DNA of 32,702 nucleotides from Alphaproteobacteria bacterium (GCA_026400845.1 JAPLOH010000266.1:412-33113); one strand, 5' to 3'. Counted from the stretch's first letter, positions 15,617 to 24,534 are shown. The notes: a model not told the origin generated them from the letters alone. Translations and numbers: made by a program.

Positions 15617-17893
15617 ATGGCAGGTGTTCCGGCCACACTCCTTGCCCCCGTCACCGGCGGCGCGATCGCGTGGTGCGGCTTCGATGCAGCCTGGTATCGC
15701 CAGGCCTATGCCACTCGTTTTCCGGAGCTTGCCGGGCGGGACGACGACGCGCTGCTGGCTCACTACGCCGCGCATGGCCCGGCGTTGGGCCTGTCGCCGA
15801 ACATGTATTTCGACGAGGCCTGGTATTGCGCTGGCAATCCCGACGTTGCCGCGCTGATCGCCAGCGGCCGGCTCGGCTCGGGCTATGAGCACTATTGCAC
15901 CCTCGGATACCTGACCCGCTCCGCCCACTGGCTCTACGACGATGACGTCTATGCCCTGGCCTCGCCCGACCTCGCCGATCGTGTTCTGGTCGAATTCGGG
16001 TGCGCCAATCGCTACGACCACTACCTCAAGGCCGGCGCCCGCGAAGGCCGCAACGCGCATCTGATGTTCCGCGCCGGCACCTATGCCGATACCGTCGAAG
16101 GCGGCGCCGACGCAATGCGGGCGGCGGCCAACAGCTCGTTCCAGCATTTCCTGCTGCATGCTTGGTCGAAGCGGGCGGACGCGGCGGTGTCACCTTATTT
16201 CGATGCCACATGGTATCTCGCGCGCAACCCCCAGGCCCGCGCCGCCATCGCCGCCGGGCACTATGCCTGCGCGCTGCATCATTTCCTCGCCGCCCCCGAC
16301 GCCGGGGACCCGCTGCCCGGCTTCGTTGCCACACATTACAGGGCGAGCCAGCCAGGGGCGGTGGCGGATGTCGCCGAGGGGCGCTTCGCGAGCCTCTACG
16401 ACGCCTTCCTCAAGGTGGGCGTTTTCACCCTCGCCGCCCCCTCCCCCGACATCGACCTCGCTGCCCATGCCGCGGTCGGCGATCTGCGCGACGCCTTCGA
16501 GCACTACCTCACCACGGCGGCGCCAGAGATCGTGCCCCCTGCCGAGCCGCAGGAGATCGTGCCACCTCCCCCGGCCGAGCCACCCGCCGCATCTGCCATT
16601 CCGGGAGTCCTGGGCTTTCAGGTCGATGCGAGCATTTTCTGCCCCCCTGACGGCATGCTGCTGATCGGCTGGATGCTGGCGCCGCCCGGCCTTGTGCAGT
16701 CACTGTGCATGGTGTGCGGGACCGTACGCATCCCGGTCGACCCGGCGCGGTTCGTTCCCTCCTATCGCCCCGACGCCCTCGCCGGACTGGCGGACGCTGG
16801 GTTCGAGGACCCGATGTGCGGGTTCATGGCCCTGGTGACCGGTAACGTCCGGCCGGCCGAACAGATGTTTCTCGAAGCGACCCTCGCCGACGGATCCATT
16901 GTGGTGCGGACCATCCCGCCGCCGGTGCTGCACGGCAACCCCGCCATCCGCGCCATTCTCGACCGGTTCGACCTCCGCTACGGCGCGCTCTCCGCCGCCT
17001 TCGCCGACGTGGTCGGTCCCGCCGTCACGCGGCTCGGCCGTGCCGTGACGGCGCAATCGAAGCCGTGCGAGGTGATCCAGTTCGGCGCCCCGCCGGCGGA
17101 GCCCACGCTGTCGCTGATCGTGCCGCTGTATGGGCGGATCGATTTCATGGAGATCCAGCTCGCGCTGGCCACGCGCGGGCCGCAGGCGCGCCGGCACGAC
17201 ATCATCTACGTGCTCGATGAGCCGGCGCGGCGACGGGATGTGGAGTTGCTCGCGGCCTCGTCATTTGCCCGGTTCGGCATCGCTTTCCGCCTCGCGGTGC
17301 TTGGGCGCAACCTCGGCTATGCCGGGGCCAACAACGTCGGAATCGGGCTTGCCCGCGCGCCCTTCGTCGGGCTGGTCAATTCCGACGTCTTCCCCCACGG
17401 GGCGGACGGGTTCGATATCCTCGCCGCCACGCTCGCCGCCGATCCCGGCCTCGGCGCGATCGGGCCGCTGCTGCTGTTCGAGGACGGCGCGGTGCAGCAT
17501 CAGGGCATGGCATTCGAGCGCCTGCCGGAATTTGCCAACTGGCATTTCCCGCTGCATCCGCACAAAGGCCTGGCGCCACCAGCGGACTGCGCGGTCCATC
17601 GCGCACCCGCGATCACGGCGGCCTGCATGATGCTGAAGCGCGACGTGCTGCGCGACATCGGCGGGCTCGACGAAGCGTTTCTGGTGGGCGATTTCGAGGA
17701 CGCCGATCTCTGCCTGCGCCTCGCCGCGCGCGGCCTTGCGGTTGCCGTGCATCACGGGGTGCGGATGCACCACCTCGAGCGCCAGTCCCAGGCCGGCTCG
17801 GAGCAGCGCTGGCGGATGAACATGACGCTCTACAACGCCTGGGTGCACGAGGCGCGCTGGGGCGCAACCCTGACCGCGGGGGCACAGCCATGA
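15617..17893 (+). CDS. Family 2 glycosyltransferase with N-terminal FDxxWY repeats
   Basis: This is a 758-residue protein. Residues about 20-300 contain repeats built on FDAAWY / YFDEAWYCAGNPDVA / YFDATWYLARNPQ, followed by HYxxxG-type ends (AHYAAHG, EHYCTLG, HYLKAGAREGR). A proline-rich linker lies near 305-330 and a small beta-type domain near 330-450. The GT2 catalytic domain begins at TLSLIVPLYGR (about 496). NSD at 588-590 is the DxD-like nucleotide-sugar/metal site, and VGDFEDADLCLRLAARG near the end is the ED-type acceptor/base motif. The ATG at 15617 has no obvious Shine-Dalgarno; a 10-bp palindrome (15603-15612) lies just upstream. It overlaps the next glycosyltransferase gene by four bases (ATGA). 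The repeats probably mediate protein or glycan contacts; the sugar transferred is not predictable. Confidence 0.88.
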   Translation: MAGVPATLLAPVTGGAIAWCGFDAAWYRQAYATRFPELAGRDDDALLAHYAAHGPALGLSPNMYFDEAWYCAGNPDVAALIASGRLGSGYEHYCTLGYLTRSAHWLYDDDVYALASPDLADRVLVEFGCANRYDHYLKAGAREGRNAHLMFRAGTYADTVEGGADAMRAAANSSFQHFLLHAWSKRADAAVSPYFDATWYLARNPQARAAIAAGHYACALHHFLAAPDAGDPLPGFVATHYRASQPGAVADVAEGRFASLYDAFLKVGVFTLAAPSPDIDLAAHAAVGDLRDAFEHYLTTAAPEIVPPAEPQEIVPPPPAEPPAASAIPGVLGFQVDASIFCPPDGMLLIGWMLAPPGLVQSLCMVCGTVRIPVDPARFVPSYRPDALAGLADAGFEDPMCGFMALVTGNVRPAEQMFLEATLADGSIVVRTIPPPVLHGNPAIRAILDRFDLRYGALSAAFADVVGPAVTRLGRAVTAQSKPCEVIQFGAPPAEPTLSLIVPLYGRIDFMEIQLALATRGPQARRHDIIYVLDEPARRRDVELLAASSFARFGIAFRLAVLGRNLGYAGANNVGIGLARAPFVGLVNSDVFPHGADGFDILAATLAADPGLGAIGPLLLFEDGAVQHQGMAFERLPEFANWHFPLHPHKGLAPPADCAVHRAPAITAACMMLKRDVLRDIGGLDEAFLVGDFEDADLCLRLAARGLAVAVHHGVRMHHLERQSQAGSEQRWRMNMTLYNAWVHEARWGATLTAGAQP

Positions 17894-19170
17894 GCCGCAA
17901 ACCGGCTCGCACCGCGGCCCCTCCGGCGGAGGCGGCCAGCCGCATCCTGATCGCCGCGCACAGCCATCCCGCGGTCTCGCGCGGCGGTGCGGAAATCGCC
18001 GCATGGCGCCACTACCAGGCGATGCAGGGCGCGGGCTGGCAATCCTGGTTCATGGGCGCCGCCCGCGAGGCCGCCACGCGGGCTGGCAGCGCCATCACCC
18101 AGCCCTTCGGGCCCGACCAGTATCTCTACACCTCGACCAGTTTCGACTGGTTCAAGTTCGCCAACCCCGACCCTAATTTTCCCCGCGAATTCCGTGCCTT
18201 GTTGCGCGATCTTCGCCCGGACGTGGTGCATTTCCACCACTATGCGGTATTCGGCGTTGAGGCCTTCCTGCATATCCGCGAGACCCTGCCAGACTGCAAG
18301 ATCGTGCTGACGCTGCATGAGTTCCAGGCGATCTGCAACCACTACGGCCAGATGGTGAAGCGTGAGCGCCAGGAACTCTGCCACGCCGCCAGTCTTCGCG
18401 AGTGCAACCGCTGCTTCCCGGAGTACAGCCGGGCCGATTTCTTCCTCCGGCAAACTTATGCCCAGCGCTTCTTAGGGCTGGTGGACCATTTTATCGCCCC
18501 GAGCCAATTCCTTGCCGACCGCTATATCGCATGGGGGCTGGACGCCGCGCGGATGAACGTGATCGAGAACATCATTGCCGCACCAGCCGGCGAGGCTGCG
18601 CCGGCACGGCAAGGAGCGCGGCTGCGCATCGGCTATTTCGGACAAATCTCGTCGCTCAAGGGGATCGACGTGCTGCTCGATGCCGCCGCCCTGCTGGAGG
18701 CGGACGGCAACACCGCCGTGCAGATCGAGGTCCATGGCGACCACACCAACCAGCCCGCCGAATTCCAGGCCCGCTTCACCGCCCGCCTCGCGGATACCGG
18801 CCGCAATGTCCGCTTCCATGGTCCCTATGGCAACGAGCAGGTCGACCGGTTGATGGCGGGGGTGGATGCCGTGGTGGTGCCTTCGGTGTGGTGGGAGAAT
18901 GCCCCCGTGGTCATCCAGGAGTGCCTGCGAAACCGCCGCCCGGTGATCTGCTCCGATATCGGGGGCATGGCCGAGAAGGTGCGTGACGGGGTGGACGGGC
19001 TGCATTTCCCGGTCGGCGACGCCGTTGCCCTGGCCGATCTGCTGGCCGCCCTCGCGGTGGACCGCGCCCGCCTCACCGCGATCGCGACGACCATGCGCGG
19101 CGCGGCGGGGCACGACGAGATGCTGGCTTCTCATCTTCGCCTCTACGCGGCGTTGCGCACGGGCGACTGA
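17890..19170 (+). CDS. Family 4 glycosyltransferase (GT-B fold)
   Basis: This is a 426-residue GT-B enzyme. The N-terminal domain starts SRILIAAHSHPAVSRGGAEIAAWRHYQAM, with the glycine-rich acceptor loop, and contains RPDVVHFHHY. A cysteine cluster (ELCHAASLRECNRCFPE, about residues 157-176) occurs in a subset of GT4 enzymes and may bind metal or form a disulfide. The C-terminal nucleotide-sugar domain has IGYFGQISSLKGIDVLLDA, then VVVPSVWWENAPVVIQECL, which carries the E-x7-E-type donor-binding motif. It is translationally coupled to the GT2 gene and its stop lies 7 bp from the convergent enoyl-CoA hydratase gene. It probably adds a sugar in the same surface glycan pathway. Confidence 0.9.
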   Translation: MSRKPARTAAPPAEAASRILIAAHSHPAVSRGGAEIAAWRHYQAMQGAGWQSWFMGAAREAATRAGSAITQPFGPDQYLYTSTSFDWFKFANPDPNFPREFRALLRDLRPDVVHFHHYAVFGVEAFLHIRETLPDCKIVLTLHEFQAICNHYGQMVKRERQELCHAASLRECNRCFPEYSRADFFLRQTYAQRFLGLVDHFIAPSQFLADRYIAWGLDAARMNVIENIIAAPAGEAAPARQGARLRIGYFGQISSLKGIDVLLDAAALLEADGNTAVQIEVHGDHTNQPAEFQARFTARLADTGRNVRFHGPYGNEQVDRLMAGVDAVVVPSVWWENAPVVIQECLRNRRPVICSDIGGMAEKVRDGVDGLHFPVGDAVALADLLAALAVDRARLTAIATTMRGAAGHDEMLASHLRLYAALRTGD

Positions 19171-19177
19171 TCCCGGC

Positions 19178-20026
19178 TCAGTTGCCGGCGAAAACCGGCT
19201 TGCGGCGCTCGGCGAAGGCGTAGAACGCGCGGCCGAAGTCCTTGGTTTGCATGCAAATCGCCTGTGCCTGCGCCTCAGCCTCGATCGCGCTGTCGATGTC
19301 CATGTCCCATTCCTGGTGCAGACAGCGCTTGGTCATCGCGTGGGCAAAGCTCGGCCCGTCGGCGATGCTGGCGGCCAGCGCCTGCGCCTCGGCCAGCAAC
19401 ACGTCGGGCGCGCAGAGCCGGTTGAAGAAGCCCCAGCGCTCGCCCTCTGCGCCGTCCATCGACCGCCCAGTATAGAACAGCTCCGCCGCCCGGCCGACGC
19501 CGATGATGCGCGGCAGGATGTTGCAGGCCCCCATATCGGCCCCCGCGAGGCCGACGCGGGCGAACAGAAACGCGGTTTTGCTGCCCGCCGTGCCCAGCCG
19601 CAGGTCGGACGCCATGGCGAGGATGGCACCTGCGCCAGCGCACACGCCATCCACCGCGGCGACGATCACCTGGGGGCAGGCGCGCATCGCCTTCACCAGA
19701 TCGCCGGTCATCCTGGTGAAATCGAGCAGCCCCTGGGTGTCGCCCGCCTCCTGCATGCGCACCAGCGGGCCGATGATCTCATGCACATCACCACCCGAGC
19801 AGAAATTACCGCCGGCGCCGGTGATCACCACCGCCTTCACCGTATCGGCATAGACGAGCGCGCGGAACAGATCGCGCAGTTCGGCGTAGCTCTCGAAGGT
19901 CAGCGGATTTTTCCGCTCCGGGCGGTTCAGGGTGATGGTGCCGACCTTGCCGGCGAGCGAGAACAGGAAGTGCTGCGGCCGCCAGGTCGCGAAATCCAGG
20001 CGGCCGCGGTCTTGGGGCAATGCCAT
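19178..20026 (-). CDS. Enoyl-CoA hydratase/isomerase family protein
   Basis: This is a 282-residue crotonase-fold protein, cytoplasmic. The start at 20026 ([12 protein letters not shown]) follows GGAG on the minus strand. The oxyanion-hole motifs are [13 protein letters not shown] and [19 protein letters not shown]. The catalytic-loop region reads [21 protein letters not shown], so the usual glutamate positions are not in their classical FxEx form. The substrate is unclear and simple beta-oxidation should not be assumed. It lies 49 bp downstream of the GrdB-like gene on the same strand and may be its co-transcribed neighbour. The family is certain; the specific reaction is not. Confidence 0.88.
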   Translation of the reverse strand: MALPQDRGRLDFATWRPQHFLFSLAGKVGTITLNRPERKNPLTFESYAELRDLFRALVYADTVKAVVITGAGGNFCSGGDVHEIIGPLVRMQEAGDTQGLLDFTRMTGDLVKAMRACPQVIVAAVDGVCAGAGAILAMASDLRLGTAGSKTAFLFARVGLAGADMGACNILPRIIGVGRAAELFYTGRSMDGAEGERWGFFNRLCAPDVLLAEAQALAASIADGPSFAHAMTKRCLHQEWDMDIDSAIEAEAQAQAICMQTKDFGRAFYAFAERRKPVFAGN

Positions 20027-20075
20027 CTTGGGTCTCCGTTGATCCCCCGATGTTTGCCCCGGAACCGTCAGCCGA

Positions 20076-21278
20076 TCAACGCGGCTCGCCTTCGGGCAGG
20101 AACGGCACCGGCACCAGGAACCGCGTGGCAAAGGCGCGGATCGCGTTGTCCGCACTCGCCATCCCGGCACGGCGCAGCGCGACCAGGAACTGGCCGGCCA
20201 AAGTTTCCGACCAGAACCAGCGGTCGACCTGTCCGGCCCCCGGGTGCTCCCCCTCGGCCTGCGCCGCCTCGCTGTAGAACGCCTTCAGATCATCGGCGAT
20301 GAAGCGGAGCGCGAGGGCAGGAACCAGGCCGGCAACCGGGCTCTCGACCGGGCCGCCGGCAAGATATGGCGCCAGGGCACCCACCATGTCGGCCGGCTCA
20401 ATCGAGGTGATACCGACGGTGCTGCGGCCGAACCGCGCCACAGCGCGGTGCCAATACGGCATGACGGCCGCAATCTCGCGGGCGACACCGGCCGCATCGG
20501 CAGTGCCGCCCGGCAGCACGATCCCCAGCTCCCAACCCGATCGCGCGCGATGGCTCGGCGCGTCGGTGGCGAAATCCTCGATGATCACCGGCCCGTCGCG
20601 GCGCTCCAGCAGACCGAGCGCATGACGCAGCACCCGGGTCTGGAACGCCGCATCCTCCGGCTCACCCAGCGGCCGGCCGAGCACGAAGGGCACGAACAGC
20701 GCGCGCGGCGGCGCCGTCGCCACCAGGTGATGCCGCACCAATCCGAGCGTCACCGTTGGCACACCGCGGCTTTCGATCATGTGGGCGAGCGCGCTCACGG
20801 CGCGCGTGCAGAAGGGTCAGACAGGGCTGAGGAGGACCGCGTCGCTGCGCTCCTGCCTCAGCTGGCCCACGATCTGGTCGGCGGTTTCCGCCATGGTGGC
20901 GGGATCGGTCGACCCCATCACCGCAAAATGCGTGTCGGCCACCGCGCCAATCACGCCGGCGGCGGCGAGTTCACGCAGGCGGTCGAGCGGGTAGATGGTA
21001 TTGATATCGCGCTGCCAGCCGCTGCGATCGTAGTTGATGGAGACATGGCTCATCACCAGATCGACTGCTGGCACTGCGGACGGCAGCAGGCGGACCTCGG
21101 CGCTGCCGGGCTGAAATGGCGCCTCGCCGCGGCGATGCAGGGCCGCAGAGGTGATGACCGCGACGCGGCGGGAGGAGAGCGGTGGGCCGGCCACGAAGGG
21201 CTGTGTCGCGAAGCCAGCGATGGCAAGGCCAAGAACGGCGCTGCGGGTAGGTTCTGGGATGTCTTCGATGCGTGCCAT
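20076..21278 (-). CDS. GrdB-like selenoprotein (glycine/sarcosine/betaine reductase selenoprotein B family) with in-frame UGA as selenocysteine
   Basis: Two stretches in one frame, 20820-21278 and 20076-20816, are separated only by TGA at 20817-20819. Joined, they give 400 residues starting at [12 protein letters not shown] with Sec at position 154. The context is [22 protein letters not shown]. UxxCT is the redox motif of the GrdB family, where proteobacterial homologues carry U or C at this site. Upstream [19 protein letters not shown] and downstream [21 protein letters not shown] are also family hallmarks, so homology runs across the TGA. A hairpin suitable as bacterial SECIS follows the TGA. 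True GrdB cleaves glycine or betaine in anaerobes; these shorter proteobacterial relatives have no established substrate. The gene lies between phosphotransferase and enoyl-CoA hydratase genes, probably in one operon. Decoding needs selA/B/C/D elsewhere in the genome. Confidence 0.85.
20789..20805 (-). promoter_or_regulatory. Candidate bacterial SECIS element
   Basis: In the mRNA, GCGCGC (20805-20800) pairs perfectly with GCGCGC (20794-20789), closing the loop CGUGA (20799-20795). Exactly 17 bases separate the UGA from the loop, and the second loop base is G. The published bacterial SECIS rule is a stem-loop whose apical loop lies 16-37 bases after the UGA with a G among the first two loop bases, so the fit is good. 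GC-rich coding sequence makes chance stems common. Confidence 0.6.
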
Positions 21279-21318
21279 GGTGGAACCGGAGCACAGGCCG
21301 GGCCCCCACGCAAGAAGG

Positions 21319-22305
21319 TCAGCCGAAACGGGCGAGGTATCCCTCCGCAAGATCGCGGCTCGCGTGCACGAAGCCGGCGCCGAGGCTTTGCGCGAGTTCG
21401 GTTTCCATATGCGAGCCGATCCAGCACACCGCCATCATCCGCCGCAACAGCAGGAAGGTCGGCAACTCCGCCTCCTCCACGGCCGAGAGCGGCATCACGG
21501 CGCGATATCCCGCGACCCAGGCGGCGGTCCACTCCGGCACGGAGGCGTTCTCCTCCATGAATGTCAACGTGGTCGCGTAGTCATAGAGGAACCAGCCGAA
21601 GCCGCAGTCGTCGAAGTCGATCACCGCGACCTCGGGGCCGCCGACCAGCAGATTGGCGGCGCGCAGATCGGCATGGATGAGGCCGCGGCGGTCCGGCCCG
21701 TCACCGAAAGCAGCCAAACGGCGCCCGATGGTGGCGACGGCGCGGGCCAGCACACCCCGCGCCTCCCCGGTCGCGCCCGGTGCGGCGTGCCAATGCCCCC
21801 AGATCGGCCGCTCGCCAAGCATGCTCGCCATATCCCAGGACTGCCGGGTGAACCCGGCCGGCCGCGCCCAGCTCCGGGCATGGCGATGCAGCCGCGCGGT
21901 GACCGCACCGAGTTGGCCCATCGTCGCGAGCATGTCCCCCTCCGCAGGCTCGCGCCCATCGAGGAAGCCGAACAGCACGGCACGGCGCGGCGCATCGACG
22001 CCCGGCCCGTCGAGCACCTGCAGCAACGCGCCGTCGCGCCCGTTCAGCGCCGGCGCGGTGCGCACCACGCCATCGCCGCGCAGCGCCGCGAGCCAGTGCA
22101 GCTCGGAAAGAATTGCAGCATCAGTGTGATAGCCCGGCCGGTGAAGCCGCAGGATGAGCGGCGTGGCGCGATCCGGGTCGTCGATGCGATAGGTGATATT
22201 TTCGGAATGGTTGATCACCCGCGCCACGGCGCGCGGCCCGACCTCCCAGCGCGCCAGGCTGGCGGCGACCATGCGGTCATAGGGCGCAAAATCGAACTCA
22301 TCCAT
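21319..22305 (-). CDS. Phosphotransferase family protein (APH / homoserine kinase II-like)
   Basis: This is a 328-residue protein with the aminoglycoside phosphotransferase kinase-like fold. The N-lobe has ENITYRIDD and PLILRLHRPGY. The catalytic loop is LIHADLRAANLLV, a variant of HGDxxxxN with alanine in place of glycine. The metal-binding site is VAVIDFDDCGFGWFLYDYA. These features identify small-molecule kinases such as APH, choline kinase and homoserine kinase II; there is no reason to infer antibiotic resistance. The ATG at 22305 is preceded by GGAGGT at ideal spacing; an ATG 12 bases upstream is less likely. It is the first gene of the minus-strand run that continues 40 bp later with the GrdB-like gene, and is divergent from the ABC importer. 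Confidence 0.87.
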   Translation of the reverse strand: MDEFDFAPYDRMVAASLARWEVGPRAVARVINHSENITYRIDDPDRATPLILRLHRPGYHTDAAILSELHWLAALRGDGVVRTAPALNGRDGALLQVLDGPGVDAPRRAVLFGFLDGREPAEGDMLATMGQLGAVTARLHRHARSWARPAGFTRQSWDMASMLGERPIWGHWHAAPGATGEARGVLARAVATIGRRLAAFGDGPDRRGLIHADLRAANLLVGGPEVAVIDFDDCGFGWFLYDYATTLTFMEENASVPEWTAAWVAGYRAVMPLSAVEEAELPTFLLLRRMMAVCWIGSHMETELAQSLGAGFVHASRDLAEGYLARFG

Positions 22306-22368
22306 GCGGACCTCCATCGCGCCGCCAGCATCCCGCGCCGGCGCCCGCCCGGCAATGCCACATTGCGA

Positions 22369-22397
22369 TTGACGTCGCCGCGGGCACGCCGGACACT
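22369..22397 (+). promoter_or_regulatory. Candidate promoter of the polyamine-type ABC operon
   Basis: TTGACG (22369-22374) followed after 17 bases by GACACT (22392-22397). The -35 is strong (5 of 6) and the -10 poor (3 of 6). It lies in the 121-bp divergent gap between the phosphotransferase and substrate-binding-protein genes, about 30 bases before the ATG. Confidence 0.3.
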
Positions 22398-22426
22398 TCG
22401 ATCATCCATTCGCGAGGAGCCCCGCC

Positions 22427-23473
22427 ATGTTCCGTCTATCCCGCCGTACCGTGCTCGGCTCCGCTTTGGCCGCCCCCTTCGTGCACCGGGTGCGCGCCGC
22501 GGAGGGCATGCTGACGCTGGCCGCCTATTCCGGCATCTTCGAGGACAACTACCGCGCCGCCGTGGTCGAGCCGTTCATGAAGGCGAATCCCGGGATCAAG
22601 GTGGTCTACTACCCCGCCGGCTCCTCGGCGCAGACGCTCGGCCTGCTGCGCGCGCAAAAGGCCGCCCCGCAGCTCGACGTGGTGCTGTTCGACGTCTCGG
22701 TGGCGAAGGGTGCGACGGATGACGGGCTGCTGGAGGATATCTCCGACCTCGCCGTGATGAAGGACCTGCTGCCCATGGCCTTCACCAAGGGCGTGGCCGG
22801 CGCGGCCGGAACCTTCGACAACTACGTGATGCTCTACGCGCCCGACAAGGTGAGCCCGGCGCCGACCTCGTGGAAGGATTTCTGGAATCCGAAGTTCAAG
22901 GACCGCATCGCCATCACCGCGCCGCCCGATATCGTTGGCATCAGCTTCACTCTGATGGCCAACAAGGCCTGGGGCGGCGGGGATTACCGCAAGTCCGTCG
23001 AGACCGGGCTCGCCAAGATCGCGGAAATGGCGCCGAACGTGCTGAGCTGGGCCCCGGCCCCGGACCCCTACACCTTCATCATCCAGGGCCAGGCCGATCT
23101 CGCGGTGGGTTGGAATGCGCGCGGGCAGATCTATTCGGCAAGTTCGGGCGGCAAGCTCGCCGTGGCGATCCCGACCGAGGGCTCGCTGTTCCAAATCAAC
23201 AACATGTGCCTGGTGAAGGGCGCCAAGAACCCGGGGCCAGCCAAGCGCTTCATCGAATACGCGCTGGGCGCCGAGGCGCAGAAGGCCTTCACCGAGCGGA
23301 TGTTCTACGCGCCGGTGAACACCAAGGCGCAGATCTCGGCCGAGGCCCTGGCCCGCACCGCGGCGACGCCGGAGCGCATGGCCAACATGCTGGACATCGA
23401 CTGGCTGGAGATCGCTAGGATTCGCGACGGCATGGCCGAGCAGTGGCGCCGGCGCATCCTGACCAAGCGCTGA
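22427..23473 (+). CDS. ABC transporter substrate-binding protein, spermidine/putrescine type
   Basis: This is a 348-residue exported protein. The N-terminus carries a twin-arginine signal (SRRTVLGSALAAPFVHRVRAAE), so it is likely exported folded through Tat. The mature part is a type II periplasmic binding fold of the PotD group: YSGIFEDNYRAAVVEPFMKANPG, then YYPAGSSAQTLGLLRAQK, SWKDFWNPKFKDRIAI and a late FIEYALGAEAQKAFTERMFYAPVN. It captures the substrate for the importer encoded by the next three genes. GAGGAG lies eight bases upstream of the ATG. The ATPase gene follows 2 bp after the stop. Substrate is polyamine-like by family, but related systems import other organic cations or opine-like compounds. 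Confidence 0.9.
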   Translation: MFRLSRRTVLGSALAAPFVHRVRAAEGMLTLAAYSGIFEDNYRAAVVEPFMKANPGIKVVYYPAGSSAQTLGLLRAQKAAPQLDVVLFDVSVAKGATDDGLLEDISDLAVMKDLLPMAFTKGVAGAAGTFDNYVMLYAPDKVSPAPTSWKDFWNPKFKDRIAITAPPDIVGISFTLMANKAWGGGDYRKSVETGLAKIAEMAPNVLSWAPAPDPYTFIIQGQADLAVGWNARGQIYSASSGGKLAVAIPTEGSLFQINNMCLVKGAKNPGPAKRFIEYALGAEAQKAFTERMFYAPVNTKAQISAEALARTAATPERMANMLDIDWLEIARIRDGMAEQWRRRILTKR

Positions 23474-23475
23474 GC

Positions 23476-24534
23476 GTGGCGGGCACCGCCCTCGTTCTCG
23501 AGGGCCTGACCAAGCGCTATGGAGCGCTGGCGCCGGCAGTTGATGCGCTGTCGCTCACGGTGCAACCGGGCGAGTTCATCGGCCTGCTCGGCCCCTCCGG
23601 CTGCGGCAAGACGACGACGTTGCGCATGATCGGCGGGCTGATCGAGGCCAGTGGCGGGCGCGTGCTGGTGGATGGGCGAGACGTAACCGCTCTGCCGCCG
23701 CACCGGCGGGACATGGGGATCGTGTTCCAGAACTATGCGCTGTTTCCCCATATGGATGTGGCGGGCAACGTCGCCTTCGGGCTTGAGATGCGCGGCATGA
23801 AGCGGGGCGAGATCGCCGCCAAAGTGCAAGCCGCACTCGATCTTGTCCGCCTCGGGCACCTCGCCAAACGCCGGCCGAAGGAGTTGTCGGGCGGGCAGCA
23901 GCAGCGGGTGGCGTTGGCCCGCGCGCTGGTGATCGAGCCTTCGGTGTTGTTGCTCGACGAGCCGCTGTCCAACCTCGATGCCAAACTGCGCGAGGAGATG
24001 CGGGCGGAAATCCAGGATATCCAGCGCCGGCTGGGCATCACCACCATCTTCGTCACGCATGACCAGGCCGAAGCGCTGGCGATGTGCGATCGCATCGCGG
24101 TGATGGCGCAGGGCCGAATCGCCCAGCTCGGCACCCCGCACGACATCTACGAACACCCCGCGAGCGAATTCGTCGCCGACTTCGTAGGCCGCAGTAACCG
24201 GATCGCCGGGCATGCCGCGGACGGGCGCATCACCATCGGGGATCTCGCGATCGACGCCCCTGCCCCGGTCGCGCCGGGGCCGGTGACGGTGATGATCCGC
24301 CCGCACCGCATCGCCTTCACCGCGGGGGGCGCGGGCTGGAACGAGGTGCGCGGCAGCGTGCGCCGCGTCACCTACGTGGGCGACGTGCTCGCCTGCGAGA
24401 TCGCAGCCGGCGGCGCGGCGTTCCTCGTCGAGCAGCCGACCCGGCCGGGCGCGCCGCCACCTGAAACGGGAACGGAGGTTCGCATCGCCTGGCGGGTAGC
24501 CGATACGCTGGTCTTCCCGCGCGAGTCCGCGTGA
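23476..24534 (+). CDS. ABC transporter ATP-binding protein, PotA-like
   Basis: This is a 352-residue importer ATPase using the GTG at 23476; an in-frame ATG further up would overlap the binding-protein gene by 31 bases. Walker A is GPSGCGKTTT, the Q-loop VFQNYALFPHM, the signature LSGGQQQRVALARAL, Walker B VLLLDEPLSNLD, and the switch His VTHDQAEA. Residues after about 240 form a TOBE-type regulatory domain (MIRPHRIAF). It energises the two permeases encoded next. Its stop TGA overlaps the permease start by one base (TGATG). Confidence 0.93.
   Translation: MAGTALVLEGLTKRYGALAPAVDALSLTVQPGEFIGLLGPSGCGKTTTLRMIGGLIEASGGRVLVDGRDVTALPPHRRDMGIVFQNYALFPHMDVAGNVAFGLEMRGMKRGEIAAKVQAALDLVRLGHLAKRRPKELSGGQQQRVALARALVIEPSVLLLDEPLSNLDAKLREEMRAEIQDIQRRLGITTIFVTHDQAEALAMCDRIAVMAQGRIAQLGTPHDIYEHPASEFVADFVGRSNRIAGHAADGRITIGDLAIDAPAPVAPGPVTVMIRPHRIAFTAGGAGWNEVRGSVRRVTYVGDVLACEIAAGGAAFLVEQPTRPGAPPPETGTEVRIAWRVADTLVFPRESA

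Noticed and set aside
20076-20798. A separate gene starting at the GTG at 20798
   Set aside because: The family's conserved sequence continues in frame upstream across the TGA, and starting at 20798 would omit the PFCT part of the active-site motif.
21319-22305. Antibiotic-resistance role for the APH-fold protein
   Set aside because: The fold covers many small-molecule kinases, the catalytic loop is HADLRAANLL rather than a resistance-type motif, and the context is metabolic.
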